Positions 18,663-27,530 of a stretch of 64,000 bases of DNA are shown here, piece after piece. Position 1 is the first letter of the stretch. Every line of letters begins with the position of its first letter. A program made the translations under genes and the position numbers. This stretch comes from Methylocystis sp. MJC1 (GTDB lineage Bacteria > Pseudomonadota > Alphaproteobacteria > Rhizobiales > Beijerinckiaceae): positions 3,255,001 through 3,319,000 of the forward strand of contig NZ_CP107558.1 in NCBI RefSeq assembly GCF_026427715.1, read 5' to 3'. The notes under the pieces were generated by a model. That model worked only from the letters and a program-made list of their open reading frames with translations. It was not told the DNA's origin and searched no databases.

Positions 18663-20146
18663 GCTCGACCGAAAACAAGCGCGAGAGGCGTGCGCAGCAT
18701 GATCCATATGTCCAGCCACAGAGACCAGTTCTTTACGTAAAGAACGTCGAAATCCACGCGTTGTTTCATATCGCTGAGCTTGGCCGTCTCACCGCGAAAG
18801 CCATTCACCTGCGCCAGACCTGTCATGCCTGGGAGGACATGCAGACGATACACATAGTTCTGTATAAGCGCCTTATATTGGGCGTCATGCGCAAGGGCAT
18901 GCGGCCGCGGCCCAACAAGCGACATGTCGCCTTTCAATACATTGAACAGTTGTGGAAGCTCGTCGATGCTGGTCTTTCGCAGAATGCGGCCGACGCGATT
19001 GATCCGCACATCGTTCTTACGGGCTTGTACGATTGATGCGCCATTTTCCAACACATTCATCGTGCGGAATTTGTAGATCACGAATTTCCTTTCGTTGAAC
19101 CCGCTCCGCATCTGCCGGAATATGACTGGACCCGGGCTCCCCAGTTTAACCGCGATCGCACCCGCGAGAATGACGGGGGAGAGCAAACACAGCGCCAGGG
19201 AGGCCAGCACAATATCGCACCCCCGCTTGATCGCGCGTTCTGTGGCGCTCATGGCGATGCGTGGCATTTCGATCGAGAAGCCGGCTGGCTCGCTCACAGA
19301 TGTCGCGCCGCTCACCAATTTCCGCACCGAACGGTCTGGAATCAGTCGGACCGGAAGCGCCGAGCTACGCAGCCGTTCATCGATTGCCGCGATCAGATCG
19401 ACATCGCGCCAACGAAACGCGATGACAAACTCGTCCACGTTCGCGTCTTGCGAAATCCTAATGGCTTCGTCCAACTTGGCGAGCCCAGCGTCGGTTAGTT
19501 TGCCGTCTGCCGCCGCCTTATCATCGAGAACGATCCGAGCAACTTCTCTGAACCCAAAGGAGAGATTCAAGTGAGATGCGCTCAAACGCCGAAGCTCATC
19601 AACATCGCCAATGACGATAGCCCTACGACCTACGACCAGCCGTTTTGCTATGAAGGTTCGGAGCGCACGCGAATACGCGCGTCTAATTGCGAGCAACCCC
19701 ACAAGACCGACCGCGCCTGCGGCAAACAAGAGTCCAACGTGAGGCGCATCCGGCAGATGCAAAGGGTAGATAATTGCGAGCTGAACCGCTATGGCCAGCA
19801 ACCATGAAACGATTATCTGATCGCGATGTTGCCGCGCGTCTAGCAGCGCGGTCATGCGATAGAGTCCTTTTGGTTGGCACAGCAATGCATAAACGACGAT
19901 GCCAACCTCGCTCAGCGCAATCGTCTGTTCAGGCGCCGCCGTGAGCGACAAAAAGGCTTGGCCGATCCACGCAACCGCAATGGCTCCGCTCAGAATGCCG
20001 ATCGCCTCCGCCAGCAACACGCCAGCCAACACATATGGATACGAAATACGCCATCTTGTCCTGCCCGGATTGAATTTTACCGCGGCCCCTTCAGACCACG
20101 ATGAAGCGCCACGAACGACATGAGGAGAGAGACGCTGCCAAAGCAT
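18656..20146 (-). CDS. Undecaprenyl-phosphate sugar-1-phosphate transferase (WcaJ/ExoY family)
   Basis: A 496-residue polyprenyl glycosylphosphotransferase. Four or five N-terminal membrane segments (roughly residues 35-170) and a nucleotide-binding-like middle part (VIGDVDELRRL) precede the catalytic domain. That domain starts with IKRGCDIVLASLALCLLSP, then SPGPVIFRQMRSGF, YKFRTM, SIDELPQLFNVLKGDMSLVGPRP. It starts repeat-unit assembly by attaching the first sugar phosphate, commonly glucose or galactose, to undecaprenyl phosphate in the inner membrane. ATG at 20146 has GGAGA upstream. Which sugar is used cannot be told. Confidence 0.9.
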   Translation of the reverse strand: MLWQRLSPHVVRGASSWSEGAAVKFNPGRTRWRISYPYVLAGVLLAEAIGILSGAIAVAWIGQAFLSLTAAPEQTIALSEVGIVVYALLCQPKGLYRMTALLDARQHRDQIIVSWLLAIAVQLAIIYPLHLPDAPHVGLLFAAGAVGLVGLLAIRRAYSRALRTFIAKRLVVGRRAIVIGDVDELRRLSASHLNLSFGFREVARIVLDDKAAADGKLTDAGLAKLDEAIRISQDANVDEFVIAFRWRDVDLIAAIDERLRSSALPVRLIPDRSVRKLVSGATSVSEPAGFSIEMPRIAMSATERAIKRGCDIVLASLALCLLSPVILAGAIAVKLGSPGPVIFRQMRSGFNERKFVIYKFRTMNVLENGASIVQARKNDVRINRVGRILRKTSIDELPQLFNVLKGDMSLVGPRPHALAHDAQYKALIQNYVYRLHVLPGMTGLAQVNGFRGETAKLSDMKQRVDFDVLYVKNWSLWLDIWIMLRTPLALVFGRAY

Positions 20147-20582
20147 TGAACTATTTCTCCGACGATGGTTTCGCTCAGAGAAATGCTAGTTCGGCGGGCT
20201 TCTTCATCTCAATTTCTTTGGGGAGTTACTCCCCATGATCGCGCGATTTCCAGCATGTGCGCGCGACTACTTTGATCAATACAGCATCCGCTTGAGTTCT
20301 GGCTCACCTGCTTGGTTGCGAGGAAACCCCGCTATTCATCGCCAATCGTCAGACTCAGGGGCCATTTAGCGTGGCTCCAGGAAATTCTACACAACAAGCC
20401 AAGAGCGATCGCAACGCCGAGAACCGCCCTTTGGAACGTCAATGAAAGCCACAATAGCTTGCGCGGATATTATTTTCCCGTCGACGTTGGCGCAAAGGGA
20501 GGACGCGTGCATCGCCTTATGCGCGACGGCGCCCTCCCCACAATTAGGCGTGCCCGATGTCACCGATCGCTACAGCGACAGC
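20147..20582. other. Intergenic stretch upstream of the glycosylphosphotransferase gene
   Basis: These 436 bases hold the promoter of the minus-strand glycosylphosphotransferase gene and the perfect palindrome at 20220-20234. Open frames here are short, biased in composition and lack ribosome sites; I see no gene. Confidence 0.5.
20220..20234. promoter_or_regulatory. Candidate operator palindrome GGGGAGTTACTCCCC
   Basis: A perfect 7+1+7 inverted repeat 74 bases upstream of the glycosylphosphotransferase start. Short loop and promoter-proximal position fit a dimeric regulator site better than a terminator. It differs in sequence from the 17665 palindrome. Confidence 0.4.
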
Positions 20583-21458
20583 TCAGGCCTTCTGCAATTT
20601 CAGCAGACGATGAAACAGCACTTGTCTCGCGCCCAAATATAGAAAAGCCGGAACGACGACCGCATATCGCCGCCATAGCCGCGTCGGCTCAGACGCCAAA
20701 CGAAAGAGCCATTCCAACCCACTTCGCTGCATCCACTTCGGCGCCTCTGGTTTCGTTCCGGCCAAAAAATCGAAAGCCGCTCCCACGCCGATCATGACCG
20801 GCGCCTCTATGCGACCGAAATTTGTCGCCATCCAGCGCTCCTGCTTGGGCGCGCCAAGGCCGACCCACACGACATCCGGCCGCGCTGAGTTGATCCTCTC
20901 AACTATTTCAAGGTTTTCTGCGGCTGTGAGCTCGCGAAATGGCGGACACAACACGCCCGCCGCTTCGAGCCCCGGATGGCTGGAGATCAACTTTGCGCTA
21001 AGCGTAGCAGCAGTTCCCGGAGCACCGCCAAAATAAAAATTGCGGAATCCAAGCTGCGAAGAGAGTGCTGTGACTTCCCGCATAAAATCCGTTCCGCGCA
21101 CTCGCTCGATCCGGGTTTTACCGAGCAGCCTCGAAAGCCACACGATCGGCATTCCATCCGGCAAGGACAACGCCGCGTCCCCGTAAACATCCTTCAGCTT
21201 CTCATTTCTGCGAGCCACGAGAGCCGCATTTGCGTCAGTAACGCAGATATAGATTCTCTTACGCTCACGGATCGCTTGCTGCACGACAGCCACCGCCTCA
21301 CCGAGATTCGTAGCGCTGACCCTAACTCCAAACACATGCACATCCTCCCCCCCGACCTCTTCTGAAGAGATTTGCAACGTGGCAGCAGAAGCATCCTCGG
21401 ATCTTTTTGCAAAAGGTCGCAATGCTTTCGTCCTTCTCGCTGGAGCCTCGAGGCGCAC
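20583..21458 (-). CDS. WecG/TagA/CpsF-family glycosyltransferase
   Basis: A protein of up to 291 residues; residues about 38-260 match the WecG/TagA family. Key blocks are VTDANAALVARRNEKL, ALSLPDGMPIVWLSR, ERVRGTDFM, YFGGAPGTA and the signature VWVGLGAPKQERWM, ending GVGAAFDFLAGTKPEAPKWMQRSGLEW. Members transfer an amino sugar such as N-acetylmannosaminuronic acid or N-acetylmannosamine from UDP to a lipid-linked glycan. The start is GTG at 21458 with an N-terminal tail outside the conserved domain; a later start cannot be excluded. The product should act at the cytoplasmic face of the inner membrane. Confidence 0.87.
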   Translation of the reverse strand: MRLEAPARRTKALRPFAKRSEDASAATLQISSEEVGGEDVHVFGVRVSATNLGEAVAVVQQAIRERKRIYICVTDANAALVARRNEKLKDVYGDAALSLPDGMPIVWLSRLLGKTRIERVRGTDFMREVTALSSQLGFRNFYFGGAPGTAATLSAKLISSHPGLEAAGVLCPPFRELTAAENLEIVERINSARPDVVWVGLGAPKQERWMATNFGRIEAPVMIGVGAAFDFLAGTKPEAPKWMQRSGLEWLFRLASEPTRLWRRYAVVVPAFLYLGARQVLFHRLLKLQKA

Positions 21459-21575
21459 GTCATCGTGTGCCCGTCATAGTTCGATGACGATAGGCAGGCC
21501 GCTAATTGAGGAACATTGCTCAAGCGGATGCGGATTATCGCGGGGGTTAGCTCTGAAGGATGCCCCGGCTACTCC

Positions 21576-22763
21576 CTAAGCCAACGCCAGTTGGGCCTTT
21601 CGTTCGAATAGCGCTGCAAAGCGTCGCCCGAGCCGGTTCGACGGCGCCTCGATCGCGCGATAAGCGATCATGGCGACGGCAAGCGATAGGGCCGGGACAA
21701 TGATTGGAACTAGCACGACCGGCATTGGATGTCCGGGCCAGATGCGCACAGCAAGCTGAAAGAAGGGAACATGGAGAAGATAGAGGCTGAACGAAATTCG
21801 CCCCAAAAGCTCGAGGGGTTTTGATTCCAACGCAGCCCTTATCCGCTTCCCGCTACCGAGAGCTAGGACGATATACACACTTGCGAGAAGCCCCAACGGA
21901 AGATCTGCGAGCCATTTCCCGGCAGGCAGCAGCACCGCAGTGGCGAGTCCGAGGACTATGAATTTCACCGAACCTGACGACTCTTCAACCATCTTGATGA
22001 TTGACCTCCGGTGACGAGCGATAACGCAACCGAAGACAAAGAAGGTAGAAAAGTGAGCCGTTAGTAGCGCTGCCGTTAGAGGCGAGTAGGAGTAGAAAAG
22101 CGATTCTGCTCGATAACCAAGGAGCCACAGAAACGCGTCAACCACGAGGCAGCCAACGAGCGCAACGCTTATCGCGGCATAGGCATGAAGCCTATAGATG
22201 ATCACCATCAGAAGCGGAAACACCAAGGATATGCGCAGTTCGTATATCAGGCTCCAGACAACATTGTTCAGCCTGACGCTGTCGATATCGCCAATCATGA
22301 GAAGATGGTGATAAAGCAGAGGCAGAGATATCTCCCCATGGGGGAGGTTGTTATTGAACCAGGCGCCGTAAGACGGAATTTCCGCAGCGGGAATGAGCAA
22401 AAACAGCCAATAGGAAAGGAAGATCGAAAAAGCAAAAGGCAGGTAGATTCGAAAGAACCTGCGGATGACGAATCCGAAGTAGGACACAGTTCGCTCGAAC
22501 GAGATTGCGAGAACGAACCCGCTGAGCACAAAAAATAGAATTACAGAGGGACGGCCGCTAACGAGCAAACGCAGCGGGGTATGATCGATCCACCAAAATA
22601 CGCCAACGCCGGTATTGTCGAACGCTTTGTAGCAGTGGTGAAAAACGACGAGAAGCGCTGCTATCCCGCGCATTGAATCAAGGCATCTGAAGCGGCCTTC
22701 CTCTCGTCGCTCGATATCGACGTGGACGCCGGCTTTTTTCTCGATAGTCTGCGCGTCTCCCAT
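21576..22763 (-). CDS. Acyltransferase 3 family membrane protein (ExoZ/OafA-like)
   Basis: A 395-residue integral membrane protein with about ten hydrophobic segments. The N-terminal block CLDSMRGIAALLVVFHHCYKAF holds the Arg and the paired His typical of acyltransferase-3 enzymes; RFFRIYLPFAF and GRISFSLYLLHVPFF are further family blocks. These enzymes put acetyl or other acyl groups on sugars of surface polysaccharides. ATG at 22763 has GGAGG upstream. Its place in the EPS locus makes O-acetylation of the repeat unit the likely role. Confidence 0.88.
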   Translation of the reverse strand: MGDAQTIEKKAGVHVDIERREEGRFRCLDSMRGIAALLVVFHHCYKAFDNTGVGVFWWIDHTPLRLLVSGRPSVILFFVLSGFVLAISFERTVSYFGFVIRRFFRIYLPFAFSIFLSYWLFLLIPAAEIPSYGAWFNNNLPHGEISLPLLYHHLLMIGDIDSVRLNNVVWSLIYELRISLVFPLLMVIIYRLHAYAAISVALVGCLVVDAFLWLLGYRAESLFYSYSPLTAALLTAHFSTFFVFGCVIARHRRSIIKMVEESSGSVKFIVLGLATAVLLPAGKWLADLPLGLLASVYIVLALGSGKRIRAALESKPLELLGRISFSLYLLHVPFFQLAVRIWPGHPMPVVLVPIIVPALSLAVAMIAYRAIEAPSNRLGRRFAALFERKAQLALA

Positions 22764-23076
22764 CCAGTACCTCCTCTAACGCGACGACTCCGAGTCGCCT
22801 CAAAGAAGCCTATCTGGCTTCAGCCTTTCGGCAACTGCTACGAGTGGACTAAGTCGTACACACAATCGTCGAGTCTGAATAAGAGGTCGAGCGCAGCACT
22901 CCATTAGAGGTAGCCCGTATATTTAATTCAGCGAGAGCGCAGAATGTGGCATTCAACCTCGGGTGGAAGTTCTTTCTCTGGCGGGAGAAGAGCTTTGCCA
23001 CGAGGCGGCGCGGTGGGCGAGGCAGGCGGCGGCGATTGAGCGCACGCCTCTCTGACCCACGAGGGGAAATACGCCC
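22764..23076. other. Divergent intergenic region, acyltransferase / RraA-like gene
   Basis: These 313 bases separate two divergent genes. They contain a small palindrome GACTCCGAGTC near 22785 and an AT-rich patch near 22910-22935 that could be a promoter. No convincing small gene is seen. Confidence 0.4.
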
Positions 23077-23838
23077 ATGAAACAATTTGCTTCAACAGCC
23101 GTATCTTCTACAGGAAATATTGTTCCGACGGGGGTGACCCCGCCACGTTCAGCCAAGATCCACCTTGGTCCTGGATTTCGTATAAGACTCGATTTCGACA
23201 GGCCGACGCCGGAGCTGCTGGAAGCTTTCGAAGGACTGGACGTCGCAGACATCTCCGATCAAATGAACAGGCTTTACGCAGTTGATCCCGAGATCAAGTG
23301 CTTGGCTTCGCCCGAAAGGCGATTGATCGGTCCCGCGTGTACCGTGCGCGTTTTTCCCGGCGACAATCTTATGGTGCATAAGTCGCTTGATGTCGCTCAG
23401 CCCGGAGACGTCGTCGTCATCGACGCCCACGGGTCCTCGCTCAACGCTGTGCTCGGCGACATGATTTGCACGAAAGCGAAACACCGCGGCATCGCCGGCT
23501 TTGTGGTGGACGGGTATGTGCGCGATATTGAGGGTGTGAGAGAGACCGGCTTTCCGGTGTTCGCTCGAGGCACAACGCCCGTGGGGCCGCTCCATAGAGG
23601 CCCCGGCGAGATCAACTATCCCATTTGCTGCGGCGGCGTCGTCGTGCACTCAGGCGACATCGTTGTCGGCGACACGAGCGGCATCGTCATCGTGCCGCAG
23701 GCGCACGCCCCCGAAGTTCGCGACCGCCTGCTCGACTACCTTAGACGAAACGCGGATTACAGACGAAGCCTAAGGGCCGGAACCTTTTCGAACGCATGGG
23801 TCGATGACGTCCTTGGCTCATTGGGGTGGAGGTCGTGA
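23077..23838 (+). CDS. RraA/HMG-aldolase-like family protein
   Basis: A 253-residue protein with the RraA fold. The signature runs from LGDMICTKAKHRGIAGFV to VDGYVRDI; later blocks are VFARGTTPVGP and GGVVVHSGDIVVGDTSGIVIVP. The Gly, Arg and Asp of the signature bind metal and pyruvate-like ligands in members that cleave 4-hydroxy-4-methyl-2-oxoglutarate or decarboxylate oxaloacetate; other members have unknown activity. About 35 N-terminal residues precede the domain. ATG at 23077 has GAGGGGA upstream. It is first in a trio with an ATP-grasp and a DUF1932 dehydrogenase gene, placed inside an EPS locus, so it may make a 2-oxoacid-derived building block. Confidence 0.82.
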   Translation: MKQFASTAVSSTGNIVPTGVTPPRSAKIHLGPGFRIRLDFDRPTPELLEAFEGLDVADISDQMNRLYAVDPEIKCLASPERRLIGPACTVRVFPGDNLMVHKSLDVAQPGDVVVIDAHGSSLNAVLGDMICTKAKHRGIAGFVVDGYVRDIEGVRETGFPVFARGTTPVGPLHRGPGEINYPICCGGVVVHSGDIVVGDTSGIVIVPQAHAPEVRDRLLDYLRRNADYRRSLRAGTFSNAWVDDVLGSLGWRS

Positions 23839-23926
23839 GTTTTCTCAGGGGCGATTATCTGTTGCGCCGACTTTATGGCGGTTGCTAGCCTAGTTGCGGC
23901 TAAAATACTTCGAGGAGCGCTCACTC

Positions 23927-25177
23927 ATGGTTGACCACCACAAAGTCAACTTCCCCCAAACTCAACCAGCCGCGATCGTCATTGATGGAACATTCAACAA
24001 CTTGTCTGTGGCTCGAAGCCTTGTCCGAAGAGGGATCAAGGTCTACGTCCTTTGCGATTCGCGCGAGCCTGTTCGATTCGCTCGTGGCGTCACATGGCTG
24101 CGCATGCCCGATAACGGCTCGCCCGCGTCATGGGAGAAATTTCTACTGGGGCCCGAGTCGGATTATCTCAGCGGATCGATGCTGCTTGCCTGCAGCGACC
24201 CCGCGATAAAGATGATCGCCGAAAATAACGAAACGCTCTCGCGTAAATTCCTTCTCGAGGAGGGCGAACCGGAAACCCGCCTATGCCTCCTCGACAAGCT
24301 GCGAACCTATTATGAAGCTCAGGAGGCGGGCGTGCCAACGGTGGATTTCGCGCTCGTTGAATCTGGCGCCGAGCTCCACGGGCTGATGTCTCGGTTTCGC
24401 TTTCCGATCATTCTTAAACCGCTATATTCGCCGGACTCTGAGCGCCTCGGCGGAAAATTTGTGATGGCGCGCAATGAGAGCGAGCTCCTATCCCTCAAGG
24501 ACCGGCTTGCGTCAGGGATTAAAACCGTTGCGATGGAATTCGTTCCAGGAGGCGACGATCTCTTGTGTAGCTACTATTGCTACATGGACGAAAAGGGAGA
24601 ACCAATCGTCGAATTTACCAAGCGATTGCTTCGTAGATCTCCGATCCACACCGGCAACGCTTGTTACCACATTACGGACTGGAATCCGGAAGCAGCCGAG
24701 CTGGGGAGAAAATTTTTCAAACATGTAAAGCTCCGTGGAATCGGAAATATCGAATTCAAGCGCGATCTGCGTGACGGCAGGCTGAAGATTATTGAAGCGA
24801 ACGCGCGCTTCACCCTTGGAACCCCTTTGCTTGTTGCGAGCGGCGTGGATCTCGCTGGGATCACCTACGCGCGCTTGACGGGCCAGCCCGTGGCCCCCAT
24901 TCAAGATTACAAAAAAGACCTCGTATTTTGGCTACCTGCCGAAGATACGCGGACATTTTGGCAATTGCGGTCTCGTGGCGAGATCACTTTCTTTCAATGG
25001 CTGCGTAGCATAGCGCGTGCGCGAGTGTTGCCATATTTTTCATGGACCGACCCGGCGCCAAGCCTCTATCTCAACGCGCAGCGCGCCATGCAGCTCTTCG
25101 AAATCTGCCGCGTGAAACTCCTCGGGCGGCGCTTGGATTTTCCCCTGCCGAGGGTCGAGGCCGGGAAGAAATCATGA
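23927..25177 (+). CDS. ATP-grasp ligase-like protein
   Basis: A 416-residue protein with an ATP-grasp fold. After a nucleotide-binding-like N-terminus (LSVARSLVRRGIKVYVLCDS) come LLDKLRTYYEAQEAGVPTVDF, FPIILKPLYSPDS (lysine for ATP), and FKRDLRDGRLKIIEANARFTLGTPLL, where Glu and Asn are metal ligands. Family members join a carboxylate, through an acyl phosphate, to an amine or thiol; the actual substrates here are unknown. ATG at 23927 has GAGGAG nine bases upstream. Its stop overlaps the next ATG (ATGA). Context suggests ligation of an amino or hydroxy acid to a sugar or small carrier. Confidence 0.78.
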   Translation: MVDHHKVNFPQTQPAAIVIDGTFNNLSVARSLVRRGIKVYVLCDSREPVRFARGVTWLRMPDNGSPASWEKFLLGPESDYLSGSMLLACSDPAIKMIAENNETLSRKFLLEEGEPETRLCLLDKLRTYYEAQEAGVPTVDFALVESGAELHGLMSRFRFPIILKPLYSPDSERLGGKFVMARNESELLSLKDRLASGIKTVAMEFVPGGDDLLCSYYCYMDEKGEPIVEFTKRLLRRSPIHTGNACYHITDWNPEAAELGRKFFKHVKLRGIGNIEFKRDLRDGRLKIIEANARFTLGTPLLVASGVDLAGITYARLTGQPVAPIQDYKKDLVFWLPAEDTRTFWQLRSRGEITFFQWLRSIARARVLPYFSWTDPAPSLYLNAQRAMQLFEICRVKLLGRRLDFPLPRVEAGKKS

Positions 25178-26058
25178 CACGCATCGCTCTTTTATCGCCT
25201 GGCGCCCTCGGCGCACCAATTGGGCGCGCTCTGGCGGCGGCGGGACATGAGGTGCTCTGCGAGGTTTCTGGGAGAAGCGACCAAACGAGGCAGCGCGCCA
25301 TCGAAGCCGGCCTGCTTCTCGCCGCATCACTTCCGGAGATGATCAGCTCATGCGAAGTGATTCTCTCCTTTGTGCCGCCAGCTCAAGCGTTGCCCATCGC
25401 TCAACAAGTTTCGACGATCCGGGCGGAAGGTGGCGCCCGGACGTCCTCATCCAGGCCGATTTACATCGACGGCAACTCCATTTCTCCATTGACGGCCCAA
25501 GACGTTCTTGAAGCTCTGGCGCCCGCCAATGTCCACGCGGTCAAAGCGAGCGTATTCGGGCCCTCCGACACCCTTACGTTTGATAACATCGTCGTCGTAA
25601 GTGGCGAAGCCGCCATGGATGCGGCGGCGTTTTTCGAGCCCTTCAGCCGAGTTAAAATAGCCGGCCCGAATTTCCGGGCGGCTTCGGCAGTCAAAATGTC
25701 GATGGCCAGCGTAACGAAAACCTTACCGGTTCTTTTCCTGGAGGCAATGAACTCCGCCGCAAGCTCCGATCAACTCGAGCTCACAATCGCTCTTTTCGAA
25801 GAGCTCTATCCCGGCATATCGCAGTTCCTGCGTCGAACGCTTCCGACCTATGTCAATCACGCTCGGCGCCGGGTGGATGAAATGCGCGAGATAGAAAATT
25901 GGGTCGACGCCATGGGAGGCGACGCACCCATCACTCGGAGCGGCCGGCTCGCGCTAGGAAGCCTCCATTTGGACGAGATTCCGGCCGAGCATTCGAGGGA
26001 TTTCCTTTCCCTAACGAAGGCCGCCGTCAGTCGGAAGGCTTCTGTGCAACCGGAATAA
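25174..26058 (+). CDS. NAD(P)-dependent dehydrogenase with DUF1932 C-terminal domain
   Basis: A 294-residue protein. Residues 1-150 form a Rossmann domain related to 6-phosphogluconate and 3-hydroxyisobutyrate dehydrogenases (IALLSPGALGAPIGRALAAAGHEV). The C-terminal half has the DUF1932 helical region with VKMSMASVTKTLPVLFLEAM, in the place of the catalytic Lys-containing segment of the superfamily. It probably oxidises or reduces a small hydroxy acid. The ATG at 25174 overlaps the ATP-grasp stop by four bases, so the pair is translationally coupled. The frame is open further upstream but that only shadows the ATP-grasp gene. Confidence 0.8.
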   Translation: MTRIALLSPGALGAPIGRALAAAGHEVLCEVSGRSDQTRQRAIEAGLLLAASLPEMISSCEVILSFVPPAQALPIAQQVSTIRAEGGARTSSSRPIYIDGNSISPLTAQDVLEALAPANVHAVKASVFGPSDTLTFDNIVVVSGEAAMDAAAFFEPFSRVKIAGPNFRAASAVKMSMASVTKTLPVLFLEAMNSAASSDQLELTIALFEELYPGISQFLRRTLPTYVNHARRRVDEMREIENWVDAMGGDAPITRSGRLALGSLHLDEIPAEHSRDFLSLTKAAVSRKASVQPE

Positions 26059-26117
26059 AGGCGGGAAAGCCGCTGCTCCGCCGATCTATTTTTTACTCCA
26101 CCTACGCGCCGCCCTCC

Positions 26118-27485
26118 TTATCGCAGAGCGTCCTGACATCGAGCTTGTACGACGACGTCTCGTCCCGCCAGTAAGCGGGGCGTAACGCCTCGACCGGTTT
26201 CGGGAGCTGAGCGGAGCACGAACGCAATTCGCAAGATCACGCCCCACACAAAATAGTAGGGGATAGCGAAATACGGCTTCTCCATATTGTCTTCACCCAA
26301 AGACCCTATGAGAACGAGGATAACGAAGGACAATAAGATGAGAAGACGGTCCTGCCAAAGCCCCGGTAGCGAATTGGCGCGTGCGCGACAAAATGCTTTC
26401 AGCGACGCATGAAAGAGCTCGGCATGCATCCAAAGCCAAAGACCGAATCCGATGAGGCCGCTCCGCGCGAAAACCGACATCAAAGAATTATGCGGCTCAC
26501 GCACCTGGATGCCGGCGACATTTCCGAAGGAGATCAGAGGAAATCCGTACCCCAACCCTGTGAGGAGCGTTGGGGGGTCGACCGTAACCCTCTCAAATAG
26601 GTCGGTCCACCATTGCATTCGTTGATCAACCCCCGATGCGGCTGCGGAAATGGCTGCGTTGCTTCCGTCCGAGATTCCGACCATCGCCGCGACGTGGTCG
26701 ACAAAAAACGAGAGCGAGACCTGGCTCGTAAGACGCCCTGGGACACGCAACTCGAGCGTCTCAATTGCGATCAGCGCGATTAAAAGAAGCGGCGCAAAAG
26801 ACAATAGCGGGCGTATCGCAGCTCTGCGCAATCCACACATCAGCAACAAGAGCGCGCCAAGTTGCATGTAAGCGGTGCGATTCTGGAAAACAACGATCAC
26901 ATAGGACGCCAAGCCTCCCGCCGCGAGCGCGGCCAAAGACGCGTGCTTCTCCGGCGGCCTTATGATGAGGCAGGCGGCCGCCCAGAAGATAATGACCTCA
27001 GCCGTATTGAAGATGCCGAACACTGGAACGGTTTCCCCGTGCTCCGTCGCAACGCCGGGTGACACCGCGATGATTTCCGTTTTGAAAGCAAATCCCACGC
27101 AGGCGTAAACGACAGCCACTGCAAGCATTGGGGGAATCCATCGAAACAACCGATCGACATCGATTGGCCGGCGGGCAAATGAATATCCGACGATCAGATA
27201 AAGTGAGTCGATCGCTTGGCTGGCGTCGCGGAGCGCCCAGAGGCCGTATTCAGACGTAAACAGAGCCGCCGAACCGATCGTATAGCCCGACCAGGCGAGG
27301 ATGGGGAGCAGACGCACTACGGATCCAATTTCCCGCAACGAGGCCCTTGTGTTCAAAAAGAGCAAACCAATGAGCAGAGCAAATTCGCCGAGAGGGATCC
27401 CGAGGCTGGGCGCCTTGAATTGCGTGAAGCTCCACCCCAGGATGAGATTCCCGGCAAGGACCAGGGCCAACGCTAAATTGAGCAT
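26118..27485 (-). CDS. O-antigen ligase/Wzy polymerase-like membrane protein
   Basis: A 455-residue protein with about eleven hydrophobic segments and a large loop near residues 235-330, the layout of Wzy polymerases and O-antigen ligases. The loop ends with REPHNSLMSVFARSGLIGFGLWL, a block typical of the O-antigen ligase family. It would join repeat units at the periplasmic face. ATG at 27485 has a perfect AGGAGG upstream. It follows the flippase gene by 45 bases on the same strand. Confidence 0.8.
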   Translation of the reverse strand: MLNLALALVLAGNLILGWSFTQFKAPSLGIPLGEFALLIGLLFLNTRASLREIGSVVRLLPILAWSGYTIGSAALFTSEYGLWALRDASQAIDSLYLIVGYSFARRPIDVDRLFRWIPPMLAVAVVYACVGFAFKTEIIAVSPGVATEHGETVPVFGIFNTAEVIIFWAAACLIIRPPEKHASLAALAAGGLASYVIVVFQNRTAYMQLGALLLLMCGLRRAAIRPLLSFAPLLLIALIAIETLELRVPGRLTSQVSLSFFVDHVAAMVGISDGSNAAISAAASGVDQRMQWWTDLFERVTVDPPTLLTGLGYGFPLISFGNVAGIQVREPHNSLMSVFARSGLIGFGLWLWMHAELFHASLKAFCRARANSLPGLWQDRLLILLSFVILVLIGSLGEDNMEKPYFAIPYYFVWGVILRIAFVLRSAPETGRGVTPRLLAGRDVVVQARCQDALR

Positions 27486-27530
27486 TCAATCCTCCTAGGC
27501 GCTGCGGACTCCATGGTCGGCTGTGCGCTC

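Noticed and set aside
20312..20797. 161-codon plus-strand frame before and into the WecG-like gene
   Set aside because: Its second half is antisense to a clear gene and its first half has no recognisable features.
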